Both the position numbers and the translations under genes were made by a program. Below the pieces are notes generated by a model that worked only from the letters and a program-made list of their open reading frames with translations, had not been told where the DNA came from and did no database searches. Shown one piece after another: positions 1 through 8,691 of a stretch of 64,000 nucleotides of DNA (position 1 is its first letter; each line of letters begins with the position of its first letter). Location of the stretch: positions 2,232,001 through 2,296,000 of the forward strand of contig NZ_CP032364.1 of NCBI RefSeq assembly GCF_003589745.1, given 5' to 3'. The stretch comes from Lachnoanaerobaculum umeaense (GTDB taxonomy: Bacteria > Bacillota > Clostridia > Lachnospirales > Lachnospiraceae).

Positions 1-2585
1 AGGCTTACAGCCTCTCTCATAGATTTTTCTACTACTTCAAGAACTTTTTGTGCCTCATCCTCTCTTACTTCTATCAAAAGTTCATCATGAATTTGCAAAA
101 CGATATTTGCATCAAAGCCACTTTTTTCAAGTGCATTATCCACTTTCAACATAGATATTTTCATAATATCCGCCGCACTTCCCTGTATAGGTGAGTTCAT
201 TGCCACTCTGTCACCAAAAGATCTGGTCATAAAATTTGAGCTTTTTATCTCAGGTATAGGTCTGATTCTACCAAACATTGTCTTGACATATCCCTTTTCT
301 TTGGCTTCTGCCACTTGGCTATCCAAAAACTTCTTTACTCCGCCATAGATCTTAAAATAATTATTTATATAATCTAAAGCTTCCTTTCTAGAAATACTCA
401 GATCCTCTGAAAGTCCAAATGCAGATATACCGTATACTACACCGAAATTTACCGCCTTAGCATTTCTTCTAAGTTCAGGTGTTACCTCCTCAAGCGGTAC
501 ATGGAAAACCTGTGAGGCTGTAGCGGCATGAATATCTGCTGCAGAATGGTAGCTCTCTATAAGATTATCATCATTTGAAAGTGAAGCCAAAACTCTAAGC
601 TCGATCTGAGAATAGTCCGCATCTACAAACAAATATCCTTCCTTTGGCACAAATATATCTCTAATCTTGCTGCCCATTTCTGTTCTTACAGGTATGTTTT
701 GTAAGTTAGGTTCTGTAGAGGAAATACGACCTGTAGCTGTAATCGTCTGATTAAATGTACCATGTATGCGACCGTCCTCTCTTATATAGCCTGCAAGTCC
801 TGTGGCATAGGTAGAATTAAGCTTAGTGAGCTGACGATATTCTAATATATCTCTTATTATCTCATGCTCCGGTGCCAACTTTTCAAGTACATCAGCAGCT
901 GTGGAATATCCGGTCTTGGTCTTCTTACCTCCTGAAAGCTTGAGTTTCTCAAACAGTATCTCACCTAATTGCTTAGGAGAGTTTATATTGAATCTTTCAC
1001 CTGCTTTTGAAATAATGCTTTCCTCAAGTTTTGCTATTTTCTCAAGCAAGGCATCGGCATAGTCTTTTAACCTCTTTTCATCCACTCTTACCCCTACATT
1101 TTCCATTTTTGCAAGTGAATATATAAGTGGCATTTCCACATTTTCATATAGATTTGTAAGTTCAAGTTCAGCCAATTTATTCAATATATTTGTCGCTGAA
1201 TGCATTGCCACATAGCTTTCTGTTGCAAAATAATTTATCGCCTTTTCATCATTGAATCTAAGAACTTCATTGAGCTTAGCCTTGCCAATCATCTCAGCCT
1301 TTGATGAACAGGTACTTTCCATATAGTCTCTGGCAATATCTTCTACAAAATAGCTGTCTTTTAGGGGATTTATAAGATATGCAGCAACTGATATATCATA
1401 GAAGCCCTTTGCAAGTTTCATATCTTTCACCTGCTTTATAAGAGATTTAAGTGAAAGTATATATTTTTTTGTATCCAAGCAGATAACCTGTTCCAATATA
1501 TCCTTTGTATTCTCTATATCCTTTATAATATATGATTTATTGTACAAGGTTATAGATATAGCATATATCTCGCTGATATGATAACTTTTTATCTCAGTTT
1601 CTTCTAAACAAACTGAAATACCGAATTCTTTTGCTGACTTCAATTCATTATAAAGGCTATTCCATTTATCAACCTTGTCAATAACACTTATATCAAGTTC
1701 AATACTTGATTTTATTTTTACATTTTCGTATCGCTTTAAAAATGACTTAAACTCCAGTTTATTTATCCACTCAAGGCTTTCCTTGGTATATAAATTGCCC
1801 ACTTCCATATCTGAAATATCAGCTTCTATCGGTGCATCTGTCACTATAGTAACAAGCATCTTTGAAAACTTTGCATCTTCTATATGTTCACTAAGTGCCT
1901 TGGATGCTCTTGGTGGCTTCAGCTCTTCCACATGTTCAATAGCATTTTCTATGGAATGGTATTCCTGTATTATCTTTGTAGCAGTTTTTTCGCCTATAGA
2001 AGGAACCCCCGGTACATTATCGGAAGTATCTCCCATAAGTGCCTTTACATCTATAAACTCTTTTGGAGTTACACCGTATTCACTCATAACATCTTCAGGC
2101 AAATAGTCATGCACCGTTGTCACACCCTTTGATGTCTTTGGAATCCTTATTTTTATATGTGTATCAGATAACTGTAAAAGGTCCCTATCTCCTGATATTA
2201 TACTTACAAATATCTCATCACTTTGATATCTTTTTGCAATGGTTCCTATAATATCATCTGCTTCATATCCTTCCTTTGTAAGGATCGGAATATTCATAGA
2301 TGACAGCACTTCCTTTATAAGCGGAACCTGTTCTCTAAGTTCATCAGGCATTGATTTTCTTGTGCCTTTATATTCTTCATATGCCTTATGTCTAAATGTT
2401 GGGGCAGACAAGTCAAAAGCGACTGCTATATAATCAGCCGCCTCCTCGTCTAAAATCTTAAACATTATATTCAAAAATCCATAAACTGCATTGGTATGGA
2501 GTCCCTGTGAGTTTGAAAGCTCCGGAACTCCATAAAATGCTCTATTCAAAATACTATGTCCGTCTATTAGAACTAATTTTTTCAT
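1..2585 (-). CDS. polA: DNA polymerase I, 3' end cut by window edge
   Basis: DNA polymerase I fills gaps and removes RNA primers or damaged DNA during replication and repair. The reading frame is open from an ATG at 2583-2585 to the window edge, about 861 codons. Only roughly the last 15-25 residues should be missing, judging by the usual family length. The N-terminal 5'-3' exonuclease domain starts MKKLVLIDGHSILNRAFYG and contains GDTSDNVPGVPSIGEKTA near residue 190. The polymerase motifs are visible close to the left edge: motif A (DYSQIELRVLAS, about nt 590-640), motif B (RRNAKAVNFGVVYGIS, about nt 425-475) and motif C (QIHDELLIEV, about nt 60-105). I did not verify whether the 3'-5' exonuclease site is intact. 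It lies 10 bp downstream of the small zinc-finger gene and is probably co-transcribed with it and mgsA. Confidence 0.97.
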   Translation of the reverse strand, partial: MKKLVLIDGHSILNRAFYGVPELSNSQGLHTNAVYGFLNIMFKILDEEAADYIAVAFDLSAPTFRHKAYEEYKGTRKSMPDELREQVPLIKEVLSSMNIPILTKEGYEADDIIGTIAKRYQSDEIFVSIISGDRDLLQLSDTHIKIRIPKTSKGVTTVHDYLPEDVMSEYGVTPKEFIDVKALMGDTSDNVPGVPSIGEKTATKIIQEYHSIENAIEHVEELKPPRASKALSEHIEDAKFSKMLVTIVTDAPIEADISDMEVGNLYTKESLEWINKLEFKSFLKRYENVKIKSSIELDISVIDKVDKWNSLYNELKSAKEFGISVCLEETEIKSYHISEIYAISITLYNKSYIIKDIENTKDILEQVICLDTKKYILSLKSLIKQVKDMKLAKGFYDISVAAYLINPLKDSYFVEDIARDYMESTCSSKAEMIGKAKLNEVLRFNDEKAINYFATESYVAMHSATNILNKLAELELTNLYENVEMPLIYSLAKMENVGVRVDEKRLKDYADALLEKIAKLEESIISKAGERFNINSPKQLGEILFEKLKLSGGKKTKTGYSTAADVLEKLAPEHEIIRDILEYRQLTKLNSTYATGLAGYIREDGRIHGTFNQTITATGRISSTEPNLQNIPVRTEMGSKIRDIFVPKEGYLFVDADYSQIELRVLASLSNDDNLIESYHSAADIHAATASQVFHVPLEEVTPELRRNAKAVNFGVVYGISAFGLSEDLSISRKEALDYINNYFKIYGGVKKFLDSQVAEAKEKGYVKTMFGRIRPIPEIKSSNFMTRSFGDRVAMNSPIQGSAADIMKISMLKVDNALEKSGFDANIVLQIHDELLIEVREDEAQKVLEVVEKSMREAVS

Positions 2586-2595
2586 ATATCTCCTA

Positions 2596-2931
2596 CTAAA
2601 AGAACCAAATTCGTAATTGCATCATTGCAATAATAAATACTCCAAAAAACATAAGTGTATTTATAGAATACTTTAGCACCCTACCAATGAATATTATAAG
2701 AATTCTTTGATAAGCTTCTCTTATATGACTGTTAAGAGCGGCTGTCAAGTTGTAATCTATATCCTCATTATCAGACTTATCCAGTCCGACATCCACTATA
2801 TAATAGATTTCCAACTCATCCATACATCCTTTGCAACCCCTTACATGTTGCAAAAAATCTCTTGTTTCTTCCATAGAAAGCTCATCATGTACAAATGGTA
2901 TGATGAGCTTTCTGGCTTCTCTACAAGTCAT
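2596..2931 (-). CDS. Small zinc-finger (zf-HC2-like) single-pass membrane protein
   Basis: This 111-residue protein has an N-terminal Cys/His pattern (Cys3, His28 and the HVRGCKGC stretch near residues 28-35) like the putative zinc finger of anti-sigma factors. It ends in one hydrophobic segment (about residues 88-108, NTLMFFGVFIIAMMQL), so it should sit in the membrane with the zinc finger in the cytoplasm. It begins 1 bp after mgsA stops and ends 10 bp before polA starts, so the three are probably one transcription unit. No ECF sigma factor gene is adjacent, which is unusual if this is an anti-sigma factor. The fold assignment is from motif only; the partner is unknown. Confidence 0.7.
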   Translation of the reverse strand: MTCREARKLIIPFVHDELSMEETRDFLQHVRGCKGCMDELEIYYIVDVGLDKSDNEDIDYNLTAALNSHIREAYQRILIIFIGRVLKYSINTLMFFGVFIIAMMQLRIWFF

Positions 2932-2932
2932 T

Positions 2933-3409
2933 TTATGACATTTCCTTAACCCTTTGTGAAATATTCTCTTTAAAGTTTATAACATCATGGTCGTATTCAG
3001 TATCCATCAAAGACGATGTTATAATAAAGTCGGCACTTGACTTATTTATAGCCATAGGTACATCATAAACCTGAACTATACGAAGCAATGCCTTCACATC
3101 TGGATCATGAGGTGCTGCTGTAAGAGGATCAGTAAAGAATATAACAAAGTCTATTTTTCCTTCCACTATTCTGGCACCTATCTGTTGGTCTCCACCCAGA
3201 GGTCCTGAATTGTACCCCTTTACAGTAAGCCCTGTTTTTTCTGTGATAAGTCTGGCTGTAGTGCCTGTTCCATATAATTTATGTTTTGCTAGAACACTCT
3301 TATGTTCTTCACACCAGTTTATAATATCCGGCTTTTTACCATCATGTGCAATCAATGCAATGTTTTTTTCTTTTGGAATAGTAAGGGTTACTCTATCTAT
3401 ATTATTCAT
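2933..3409 (-). CDS. mgsA: Methylglyoxal synthase
   Basis: Methylglyoxal synthase converts dihydroxyacetone phosphate to methylglyoxal and phosphate, a bypass of lower glycolysis that relieves phosphate starvation or sugar-phosphate overload. The 158-residue product has the expected family blocks: IALIAHDGKK near residue 17, YGTGTTARLI near 46, SGPLGGDQQIGARI near 68, and FFTDPLTAAPHDPDVKALLR near 91 with the catalytic Asp and His. The open frame extends eight codons further to a TTG at 3433, but the ATG at 3409 has a GGAG-type ribosome site just upstream and gives the usual family length, so I chose it. It lies between the SPFH/zinc-ribbon gene and the small zinc-finger gene on the same strand. 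Confidence 0.94.
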   Translation of the reverse strand: MNNIDRVTLTIPKEKNIALIAHDGKKPDIINWCEEHKSVLAKHKLYGTGTTARLITEKTGLTVKGYNSGPLGGDQQIGARIVEGKIDFVIFFTDPLTAAPHDPDVKALLRIVQVYDVPMAINKSSADFIITSSLMDTEYDHDVINFKENISQRVKEMS

Positions 3410-3439
3410 ATACTCTCCATCTTCAAAAATCAATATATT

Positions 3440-4711
3440 TTAGAATGGCTTTCCACACTCAGGACAGAACTTTGGTGGATTTAATGGATCATTTGGAGTA
3501 TATCCACAAGCTGAACAACGAAGTGTTGCCGCCGGCTTTGGCTCTCCGCACTCTGCACAGAACTTTCCTGTATTATTTGCATGTCCATGGCTACATGTCC
3601 AAGTACCACCCTGTGGAGACGCATTTTGCTGCATACCATTGTTCATCTGTTGCATACCATTCATCTGCGGATTTCCACCAAACTGCTGCTGTGCCGCCTG
3701 CTCCTGAGCTGCCATCTGATATAGCTGACCTGCATTCATTCCACCCATCTGATTTGCCATATTCATACCGGCAAATCCCAGCATAGCACCACCTGCATTG
3801 TTTGCTGCATTTCTCATAGCATCTGCCTGTGCTGCACTCAAATTTGCAGCTGCCATAGATGTTCTCTGGAATACAGCAGTCCTTTGGAGTTGTTTTATCA
3901 AATCCTCATCTTCTTTTGAAATGGTGATGCTGCTCATTGCAAATGAACTTATCTCAATACCATATCTTTCACCCCATGTACTTGACATTATACTGTTAAG
4001 TTCATTTGCGAGTTCAAGTGTATGGTTTGGAATATCACTATATCTTGATCCAATACCTGACAGTCTTCCTATAGCAGGCTGGAGAGCTGTAAGTAGATCC
4101 GGACGCATTTGTTTTTCTAACTCAACTGTTTCAAATACATCACTTACATTTCCTGCAACTTCTTTATATAAGAGCACAGGATCAACTACCTTAAATGCAT
4201 ATTCTCCATGACATCTTATAGCGGTGTCCATATCCAAGCCAATATTTGTATCAACTACTCTGTATGGAATAGGTGCAGCTGTGCCGTATTTATTTCCACG
4301 TATTTCCTTTGTATTGACATAATATATTCTTGTATCTCCGGTTGCTCCACCACCAAATGTAAGTCTATTCTTAAACTGTTCCCATGATCTCTTTATAGTT
4401 GTTTTAAGATTTCCGGCAAAAATTGTAGGTTCGGCAGTATTACTATATACAAACTTTCCCGGCTCTGCACAGACATCCTTGATTGCACCATTCTCTACTA
4501 CTATCATACATTGTCCGTCTGCTACATCAATTATAGAGCCGTCAGTAATAACATTATTGGTGCCCTTATTGTTAGAACCTCTTTGGTCCACTCTTTTCTT
4601 TCCCTTTATTACCAGAACACTATCATCAATTGAATCCTGATAAAAATAATCTCTCCAGGAATCTGCCAACACTCCTCCGGCAGCACCTGTTATAGCTGAA
4701 ATAAGTCCCAT
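3440..4711 (-). CDS. SPFH (band 7-like) protein with two C-terminal zinc ribbons
   Basis: The 423-residue protein has an N-terminal SPFH/band-7-like region, as in the virion-core/YdjI-like family. A Gln/Met/Asn-rich low-complexity linker follows (about residues 320-365), then two zinc-ribbon modules with Cys pairs (CSHGH...FCAECG and CSACGY...FCPECGKPF). Proteins of this layout form oligomeric membrane-associated scaffolds; the client is not known. A short Gly/Ala-rich stretch near residues 5-14 could help membrane contact, but I see no clear transmembrane helix. The ATG at 4711 has a strong GGAGG site upstream. The gene is divergent from ridA and upstream of mgsA by 30 bp. Confidence 0.85.
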   Translation of the reverse strand: MGLISAITGAAGGVLADSWRDYFYQDSIDDSVLVIKGKKRVDQRGSNNKGTNNVITDGSIIDVADGQCMIVVENGAIKDVCAEPGKFVYSNTAEPTIFAGNLKTTIKRSWEQFKNRLTFGGGATGDTRIYYVNTKEIRGNKYGTAAPIPYRVVDTNIGLDMDTAIRCHGEYAFKVVDPVLLYKEVAGNVSDVFETVELEKQMRPDLLTALQPAIGRLSGIGSRYSDIPNHTLELANELNSIMSSTWGERYGIEISSFAMSSITISKEDEDLIKQLQRTAVFQRTSMAAANLSAAQADAMRNAANNAGGAMLGFAGMNMANQMGGMNAGQLYQMAAQEQAAQQQFGGNPQMNGMQQMNNGMQQNASPQGGTWTCSHGHANNTGKFCAECGEPKPAATLRCSACGYTPNDPLNPPKFCPECGKPF

Positions 4712-4975
4712 AAATCCTAACCTCCTGTTAAGTAATTTTAAAGCAGTAATTTATCTAATTATAACAATTTTTTATAATCAATACTAGTAAATCAATTCTT
4801 AAATATTTATATAAGCCAATATATCCGGAAACTTTTTATAATCTTACTTTTCTAACAAAATACATTATACTGTCAATAACATACGAAAAAGAAATAAATA
4901 TATAAACATTTTGAAAAAGAGGTGTACAAATCGAAAAATTAGTATAAAATATAAGAAAAAGAAAAGGAGAATTAC

Positions 4976-5344
4976 ATGAAAGTAATCGATACAAAAAATG
5001 CACCGGGTGCTATAGGACCATATTCACAAGGATTTATCACAAACGGACTTGTTATTACATCAGGACAGATTCCTGTAAACCCTGCTAACGGAGAAGTGCC
5101 TGAGGGAATCACAGCACAGACAGAGCAGAGCTGCAAGAATGTAGCTGCTATCTTAGAAGCTGCAGGTTCAGGAATGGACAAAGTTGTAAAAACAACATGT
5201 TTCCTTGCAGATATCGCTGATTTCGCTGCATTCAATGAAGTGTATGCTAAGTATTTTATTTCAAAGCCTGCAAGAAGTTGCTTTGCTGTAAGAGATCTTC
5301 CAAAGGGTGTTCTTTGTGAAATCGAGTGTATTGCTGAGGCATAA
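4976..5344 (+). CDS. ridA: RidA family imine/enamine deaminase
   Basis: RidA proteins hydrolyse reactive 2-aminoacrylate and related enamine/imine intermediates made by PLP enzymes, releasing ammonia and protecting other enzymes. The 122-residue length is typical for this homotrimeric family. The N-terminal GPYSQGF motif and the C-terminal block ARSCFAVRDLPKGVLCEIE with the substrate-binding Arg and the final Glu are both present. The ribosome site is AAGGAG seven bases before the ATG. It stands alone, divergent from the SPFH gene, and is closed by a strong hairpin terminator, so it is probably monocistronic. Confidence 0.95.
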   Translation: MKVIDTKNAPGAIGPYSQGFITNGLVITSGQIPVNPANGEVPEGITAQTEQSCKNVAAILEAAGSGMDKVVKTTCFLADIADFAAFNEVYAKYFISKPARSCFAVRDLPKGVLCEIECIAEA

Positions 5345-5363
5345 AATTACACTTTTTAACATT

Positions 5364-5396
5364 AAATCGGCTTTTCATTATGAATAGCCGATTTTC
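5364..5396 (+). terminator. Rho-independent terminator of ridA
   Basis: AAATCGGCT and AGCCGATTT form a 9-bp stem about 20 bp after the ridA stop codon. A short T-rich stretch follows. Confidence 0.75.
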
Positions 5397-5440
5397 CTTA
5401 TAATTTTATATATTTTTTTGCGAATAATTCTTACTAAATA

Positions 5441-5470
5441 TTGTCTTTCATATGGATTATATTGTATAAT
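5441..5470 (+). promoter_or_regulatory. Sigma-A-type promoter for the SH3-domain protein gene
   Basis: TTGTCT and a perfect TATAAT are separated by 18 bp. The start codon of the next gene is about 75 bp downstream, leaving a leader of ordinary length. Confidence 0.6.
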
Positions 5471-5546
5471 GAATCTAGGATTCTGTGAGCTTCGTATTTA
5501 TACTTTTATTCACAGATATATAAATGTTTGATAGGAGGTTTACCTA

Positions 5547-6431
5547 ATGGCAAACTCAGACACTCGTAGTGCCTGGCAGCAGATTCAGGCAGGCGTTTAT
5601 GATACTAGTGAGCTTTTAAACAATCAGAAATACAATTTGTCCATGATTAGGGCTAGACAGACCTTAGAGATTATTGTAAAGCAACTTAGTGGACTAGAGG
5701 ATTTTGAAAATCAAAGCTTGGCTGATATTATAGATTCGTTATCAACAGACAATCTTATTTCAAATATATCATATCAAAATTTTCAAAAAATTTGTGCTAT
5801 AGGAGATAGGGCTGTACATGAAGGTAATAATGAAGCTTTTAATGCCACAATCGCATATAAGTTGCTTTCAGAAGAGGTTCAGTCTTTTATACAAGAATAT
5901 TCTCCAAAAAGAACACGATTTTCTCCTATTGTCGCACCTGTAAAGAATGATGTACCACAAAAAAAGCAGGTCAGTTCAAATACTGAGACTCCGCAAAAAA
6001 GAAGAACTACAAAAAAGCCTTCAAAGAATAAGAAACCGCAAAATGTCAATACTCAGGACCTTGTAAAGGTTATAATCGGTGCTTTAATACTTTTTATTTT
6101 GATTTTTTTATTCAAATCACTCAATCCTTTAAAGAAGGATAAGAAAGCTGATACCAATACTACAAATACAACAGTTTTAGACAGTGAAAATGTCGACAGC
6201 TCTGAGAGCAGTATTGAGGCCGTACCGGAGACAACTGCAAGTGTAAAATATATCACTACAGCAAGATTGCATGTTCGTTCTTCACCAAGTCTTGACGGAG
6301 ATATTCTTGCTACTTTGAGTGTAGGCGTATCTGTAGAATATGCCGGAGAATATGATGCTAAATGGTCCATTATAAATTATAATGGTGGACAAGCTTATGT
6401 AGCTACAGAATATATAAAACCCGCACAGTAA
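5547..6431 (+). CDS. Membrane protein: DUF4145-like N-domain, one TM helix, C-terminal SH3b domain
   Basis: The 294-residue protein has three parts. The first 120 residues are helical and resemble DUF4145-type domains (ARQTLEIIVKQLSG, GDRAVHEGNNEAF). A Lys/Thr-rich linker leads to one transmembrane helix near residues 173-190 (VIIGALILFILIFLF). The last 60 residues form a bacterial SH3 domain (ARLHVRSSPSLDGDILATL ... GGQAYVATEYI). The SH3b part is therefore predicted outside the cell, touching the wall, with the helical domain inside. The ribosome site is AGGAGG nine bases before the ATG. It has no same-strand partner. The function is unknown; an envelope-sensing role is only an inference. 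Confidence 0.75.
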   Translation: MANSDTRSAWQQIQAGVYDTSELLNNQKYNLSMIRARQTLEIIVKQLSGLEDFENQSLADIIDSLSTDNLISNISYQNFQKICAIGDRAVHEGNNEAFNATIAYKLLSEEVQSFIQEYSPKRTRFSPIVAPVKNDVPQKKQVSSNTETPQKRRTTKKPSKNKKPQNVNTQDLVKVIIGALILFILIFLFKSLNPLKKDKKADTNTTNTTVLDSENVDSSESSIEAVPETTASVKYITTARLHVRSSPSLDGDILATLSVGVSVEYAGEYDAKWSIINYNGGQAYVATEYIKPAQ

Positions 6432-6472
6432 AACATTAGTACTGAATATACTTAAACATAATATTTTAAAAT

Positions 6473-6511
6473 GAGGGTGTGACTTAAAGCTAAGTTACCC
6501 CCTCACTCTTT
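6473..6511. terminator. Bidirectional terminator between the SH3 gene and moaC
   Basis: GAGGGTGTGACTTA and TAAGTTACCCCCTC can pair with a four-base loop. The hairpin lies between two convergent genes, with T-rich or A-rich flanks on the two sides, so it can serve both. Confidence 0.7.
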
Positions 6512-6512
6512 A

Positions 6513-6977
6513 TTAAAAATAAAAATCTCCGCTTTTTCCTCCACTTTTCTCTAAAAGATGAATATCGCTTATAAGCATTCTCTTATCAATGGCTTTGCAC
6601 ATATCATATACAGTAAGCAGTGCAATATTTACCCCCATCAATGCTTCCATCTCCACACCTGTTTGACCGGTAGTCTTTGATTTTGAGAAGACTATTATAT
6701 CATTCCCTTCAATTTCAAAGGTTATCTTTGAACTTGTAAGGTTTATATTATGGCACATGGGAATAAGCTCTGAAGTTCTTTTTTGTCCCATAATGCCTGC
6801 AACCTGAGCCACCGTAAGTACATCACCTTTTTTTATCTTTTTACCCATCACAGCCTGCATGGCTTCATCACAAAGAGTAATTCTTCCTGTTGCAATCGCA
6901 ACTCTGTTTGTAATATCTTTATCTGAAACATCTACCATTACCGCATTTTTGTTATCATCAAAATGTGTAAATTCCAT
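6513..6977 (-). CDS. moaC: Cyclic pyranopterin monophosphate synthase
   Basis: MoaC acts after MoaA, rearranging 3',8-cyclo-GTP to cyclic pyranopterin monophosphate in the first stage of molybdenum cofactor synthesis. The 154-residue product carries the family blocks: MVDVSDKDITNRVA near residue 14, PMCHNINLTSSKI near 73, and GQTGVEMEALMGVNIALLTVYDMCKA near 104, with the conserved Lys/Asp region at the C terminus. It is the last gene of a minus-strand operon that starts at the molybdopterin-binding gene (13590) and runs through xdhC-like, moaA, MOSC-MogA and modABC. A terminator follows it. Confidence 0.96.
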   Translation of the reverse strand: MEFTHFDDNKNAVMVDVSDKDITNRVAIATGRITLCDEAMQAVMGKKIKKGDVLTVAQVAGIMGQKRTSELIPMCHNINLTSSKITFEIEGNDIIVFSKSKTTGQTGVEMEALMGVNIALLTVYDMCKAIDKRMLISDIHLLEKSGGKSGDFYF

Positions 6978-6989
6978 ATCTTCTCCATT

Positions 6990-8021
6990 CTATTTCAACA
7001 ATAATATATTTTCTTCGTCTATCTGTAGAAATTTCGGCAATCCCCTGCTATTAATCTTTTCTTTTATATCCTTTTGTACAAGCCAGGTAATGTCTGAACT
7101 TCCTTTTGTATACAGATAATAATTATCCTCAAAGGGCAGCTTTGCTCTACTCTTTAATTTAAACTCTATCAGATTGGTACCGGCTTCTTCCCATATAGGC
7201 ACGAACTCATGAGCTCTGATACCTATTGCATTTATATCCTTTGGCAGCTCTTTTAAAAACTTAAACTTTATTCCCCAATCTATAGCCTCTATAGTATTAT
7301 CTGAAATATATCTTATATCAGAAATATTTTTACATCCTGTAAGTATTGCCGTTATTTTTGTCTCGGGAAATTTGAATATTTTCTTTGTATTTCCAAGATT
7401 TGAAATTTTACCCGTATCAATTACTATAGTACTGTCACAAAGCCTGTATACCTCATCTCTTGAGTGTGAAACGAATATTGCACTGCCTTCAAAGTCTTCC
7501 AAGATCTGTGCTATTTCTTCCTGTATATGATCTCTAAGATAAATATCAAGTGCAGAAAATGCCTCATCAAACAGTAATGCTTTCGGCTTTCTGATAAGTA
7601 TCCTTGCCATTGCAACTCTTGCCGCCTGACCTCCGCTTATCTTATTCGGTTTTGAATCCTTTATCTTTGTGAGTTCAAACTTCTCAAGAAACTTGTCTGC
7701 ATCAGCTCTCTCATACTTACTAAGACCTATAACTATGTTTTCATATACTGTAAGATTTGGAAAAAGTGCATAGTTTTGAAAGCAATATCCTATATGCCTA
7801 TCCTTAGGTTTTATATCTATTTTTTTCTCAGAATCGAAAAGCAGCCGATCATCCAGCTTTATATAGCCTTTATCAGGCTTTTCAATACCTGCAAGCATTT
7901 TTAAAATCATACTTTTTCCGGCTCCTGAACCCCCAAGTATTCCTATTCTGTTACTGTCCAGCTTACATTCTATATCCAAAGTAAAATTATTAAGTTTCTT
8001 TTTTATATTTAATTCAAGCAT
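6990..8021 (-). CDS. modC: Molybdate ABC transporter ATP-binding protein
   Basis: This ATPase drives molybdate import with ModB and ModA. The 343-residue product has Walker A GGSGAGKS at about residues 30-37, the signature SGGQAARVAMAR near 128 and Walker B ALLFDEAFSALD near 147. The C-terminal 120 residues form the extra beta domain usual for ModC-type ATPases, though I did not see a clear pair of TOBE/mop repeats. It starts 1 bp after modB stops and precedes moaC by 12 bp, consistent with coupled expression of molybdate uptake and cofactor synthesis. Confidence 0.92.
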   Translation of the reverse strand: MLELNIKKKLNNFTLDIECKLDSNRIGILGGSGAGKSMILKMLAGIEKPDKGYIKLDDRLLFDSEKKIDIKPKDRHIGYCFQNYALFPNLTVYENIVIGLSKYERADADKFLEKFELTKIKDSKPNKISGGQAARVAMARILIRKPKALLFDEAFSALDIYLRDHIQEEIAQILEDFEGSAIFVSHSRDEVYRLCDSTIVIDTGKISNLGNTKKIFKFPETKITAILTGCKNISDIRYISDNTIEAIDWGIKFKFLKELPKDINAIGIRAHEFVPIWEEAGTNLIEFKLKSRAKLPFEDNYYLYTKGSSDITWLVQKDIKEKINSRGLPKFLQIDEENILLLK

Positions 8022-8022
8022 A

Positions 8023-8691
8023 CTACCTCTGCATATACTCCATCAAAAGCATTATTAAAAAGGCGATAAATAGCACAATGCCTACCCATATTCCGGCTTC
8101 AAGATAGCTCTGATTTTGTACAAGATAAGCTATCTGCTGTGATATTGTAGCGGTTTTCCCGGATATATTACCGGCAAGCATAGATGTCGCACCATACTCT
8201 CCTATCGCTCTTGCAAAGCTTAAAATCGCACCCGAAAAAAGTGATGGCGATGTTATAGGACATACCACTTTAAAGAAGATCTGAAACTCTGACAGCCCCA
8301 AAGTTCTGCCTGCATATATAAGATTCTTATCCAGCTGTAAAAAAGCCGACTTGGCATTCTTATACATTAGCGGAAAAGCTATAATAAATGCCGCCAGTAC
8401 GCAACCTACAAAGCTTTGCACTATCTTTATCTGAAAATTACTGTATAAAAAGATGCCTACCGGTCTTCTTCGGCTAAATATAAGAAGCAGAAAAAATCCC
8501 ACTACAGTAGGCGGAAGTACCATTGGCAATGTAAGTATGCTGTCAAATATCGCCATTATCCTTTTGTTCATGTAAAGACTGACATAGGCAAGTCCCACAC
8601 CCAGAAAAAAACATATTATTGTAGAAAGAAGCCCTATTTTTAGAGTTATAAAAAAAGGGCTCCAATCTAAATGTGCTAAAACATTACTCAT
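8023..8691 (-). CDS. modB: Molybdate ABC transporter permease
   Basis: The product is an inner-membrane permease of about 222 residues with five or six hydrophobic helices. It carries the EAA-type loop that contacts ModC (DKNLIYAGRTLGLSEFQIFFKVVCPI, with the conserved Gly at the family position) and the LPMVLPPTVVGF block typical of ModB. The open frame begins at 8724, but the ATG at 8691 overlaps the modA stop codon by 8 bp (ATGAGTAA), which fits translational coupling and removes an unlikely basic extension, so I prefer it. Confidence 0.93.
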   Translation of the reverse strand: MSNVLAHLDWSPFFITLKIGLLSTIICFFLGVGLAYVSLYMNKRIMAIFDSILTLPMVLPPTVVGFFLLLIFSRRRPVGIFLYSNFQIKIVQSFVGCVLAAFIIAFPLMYKNAKSAFLQLDKNLIYAGRTLGLSEFQIFFKVVCPITSPSLFSGAILSFARAIGEYGATSMLAGNISGKTATISQQIAYLVQNQSYLEAGIWVGIVLFIAFLIMLLMEYMQR

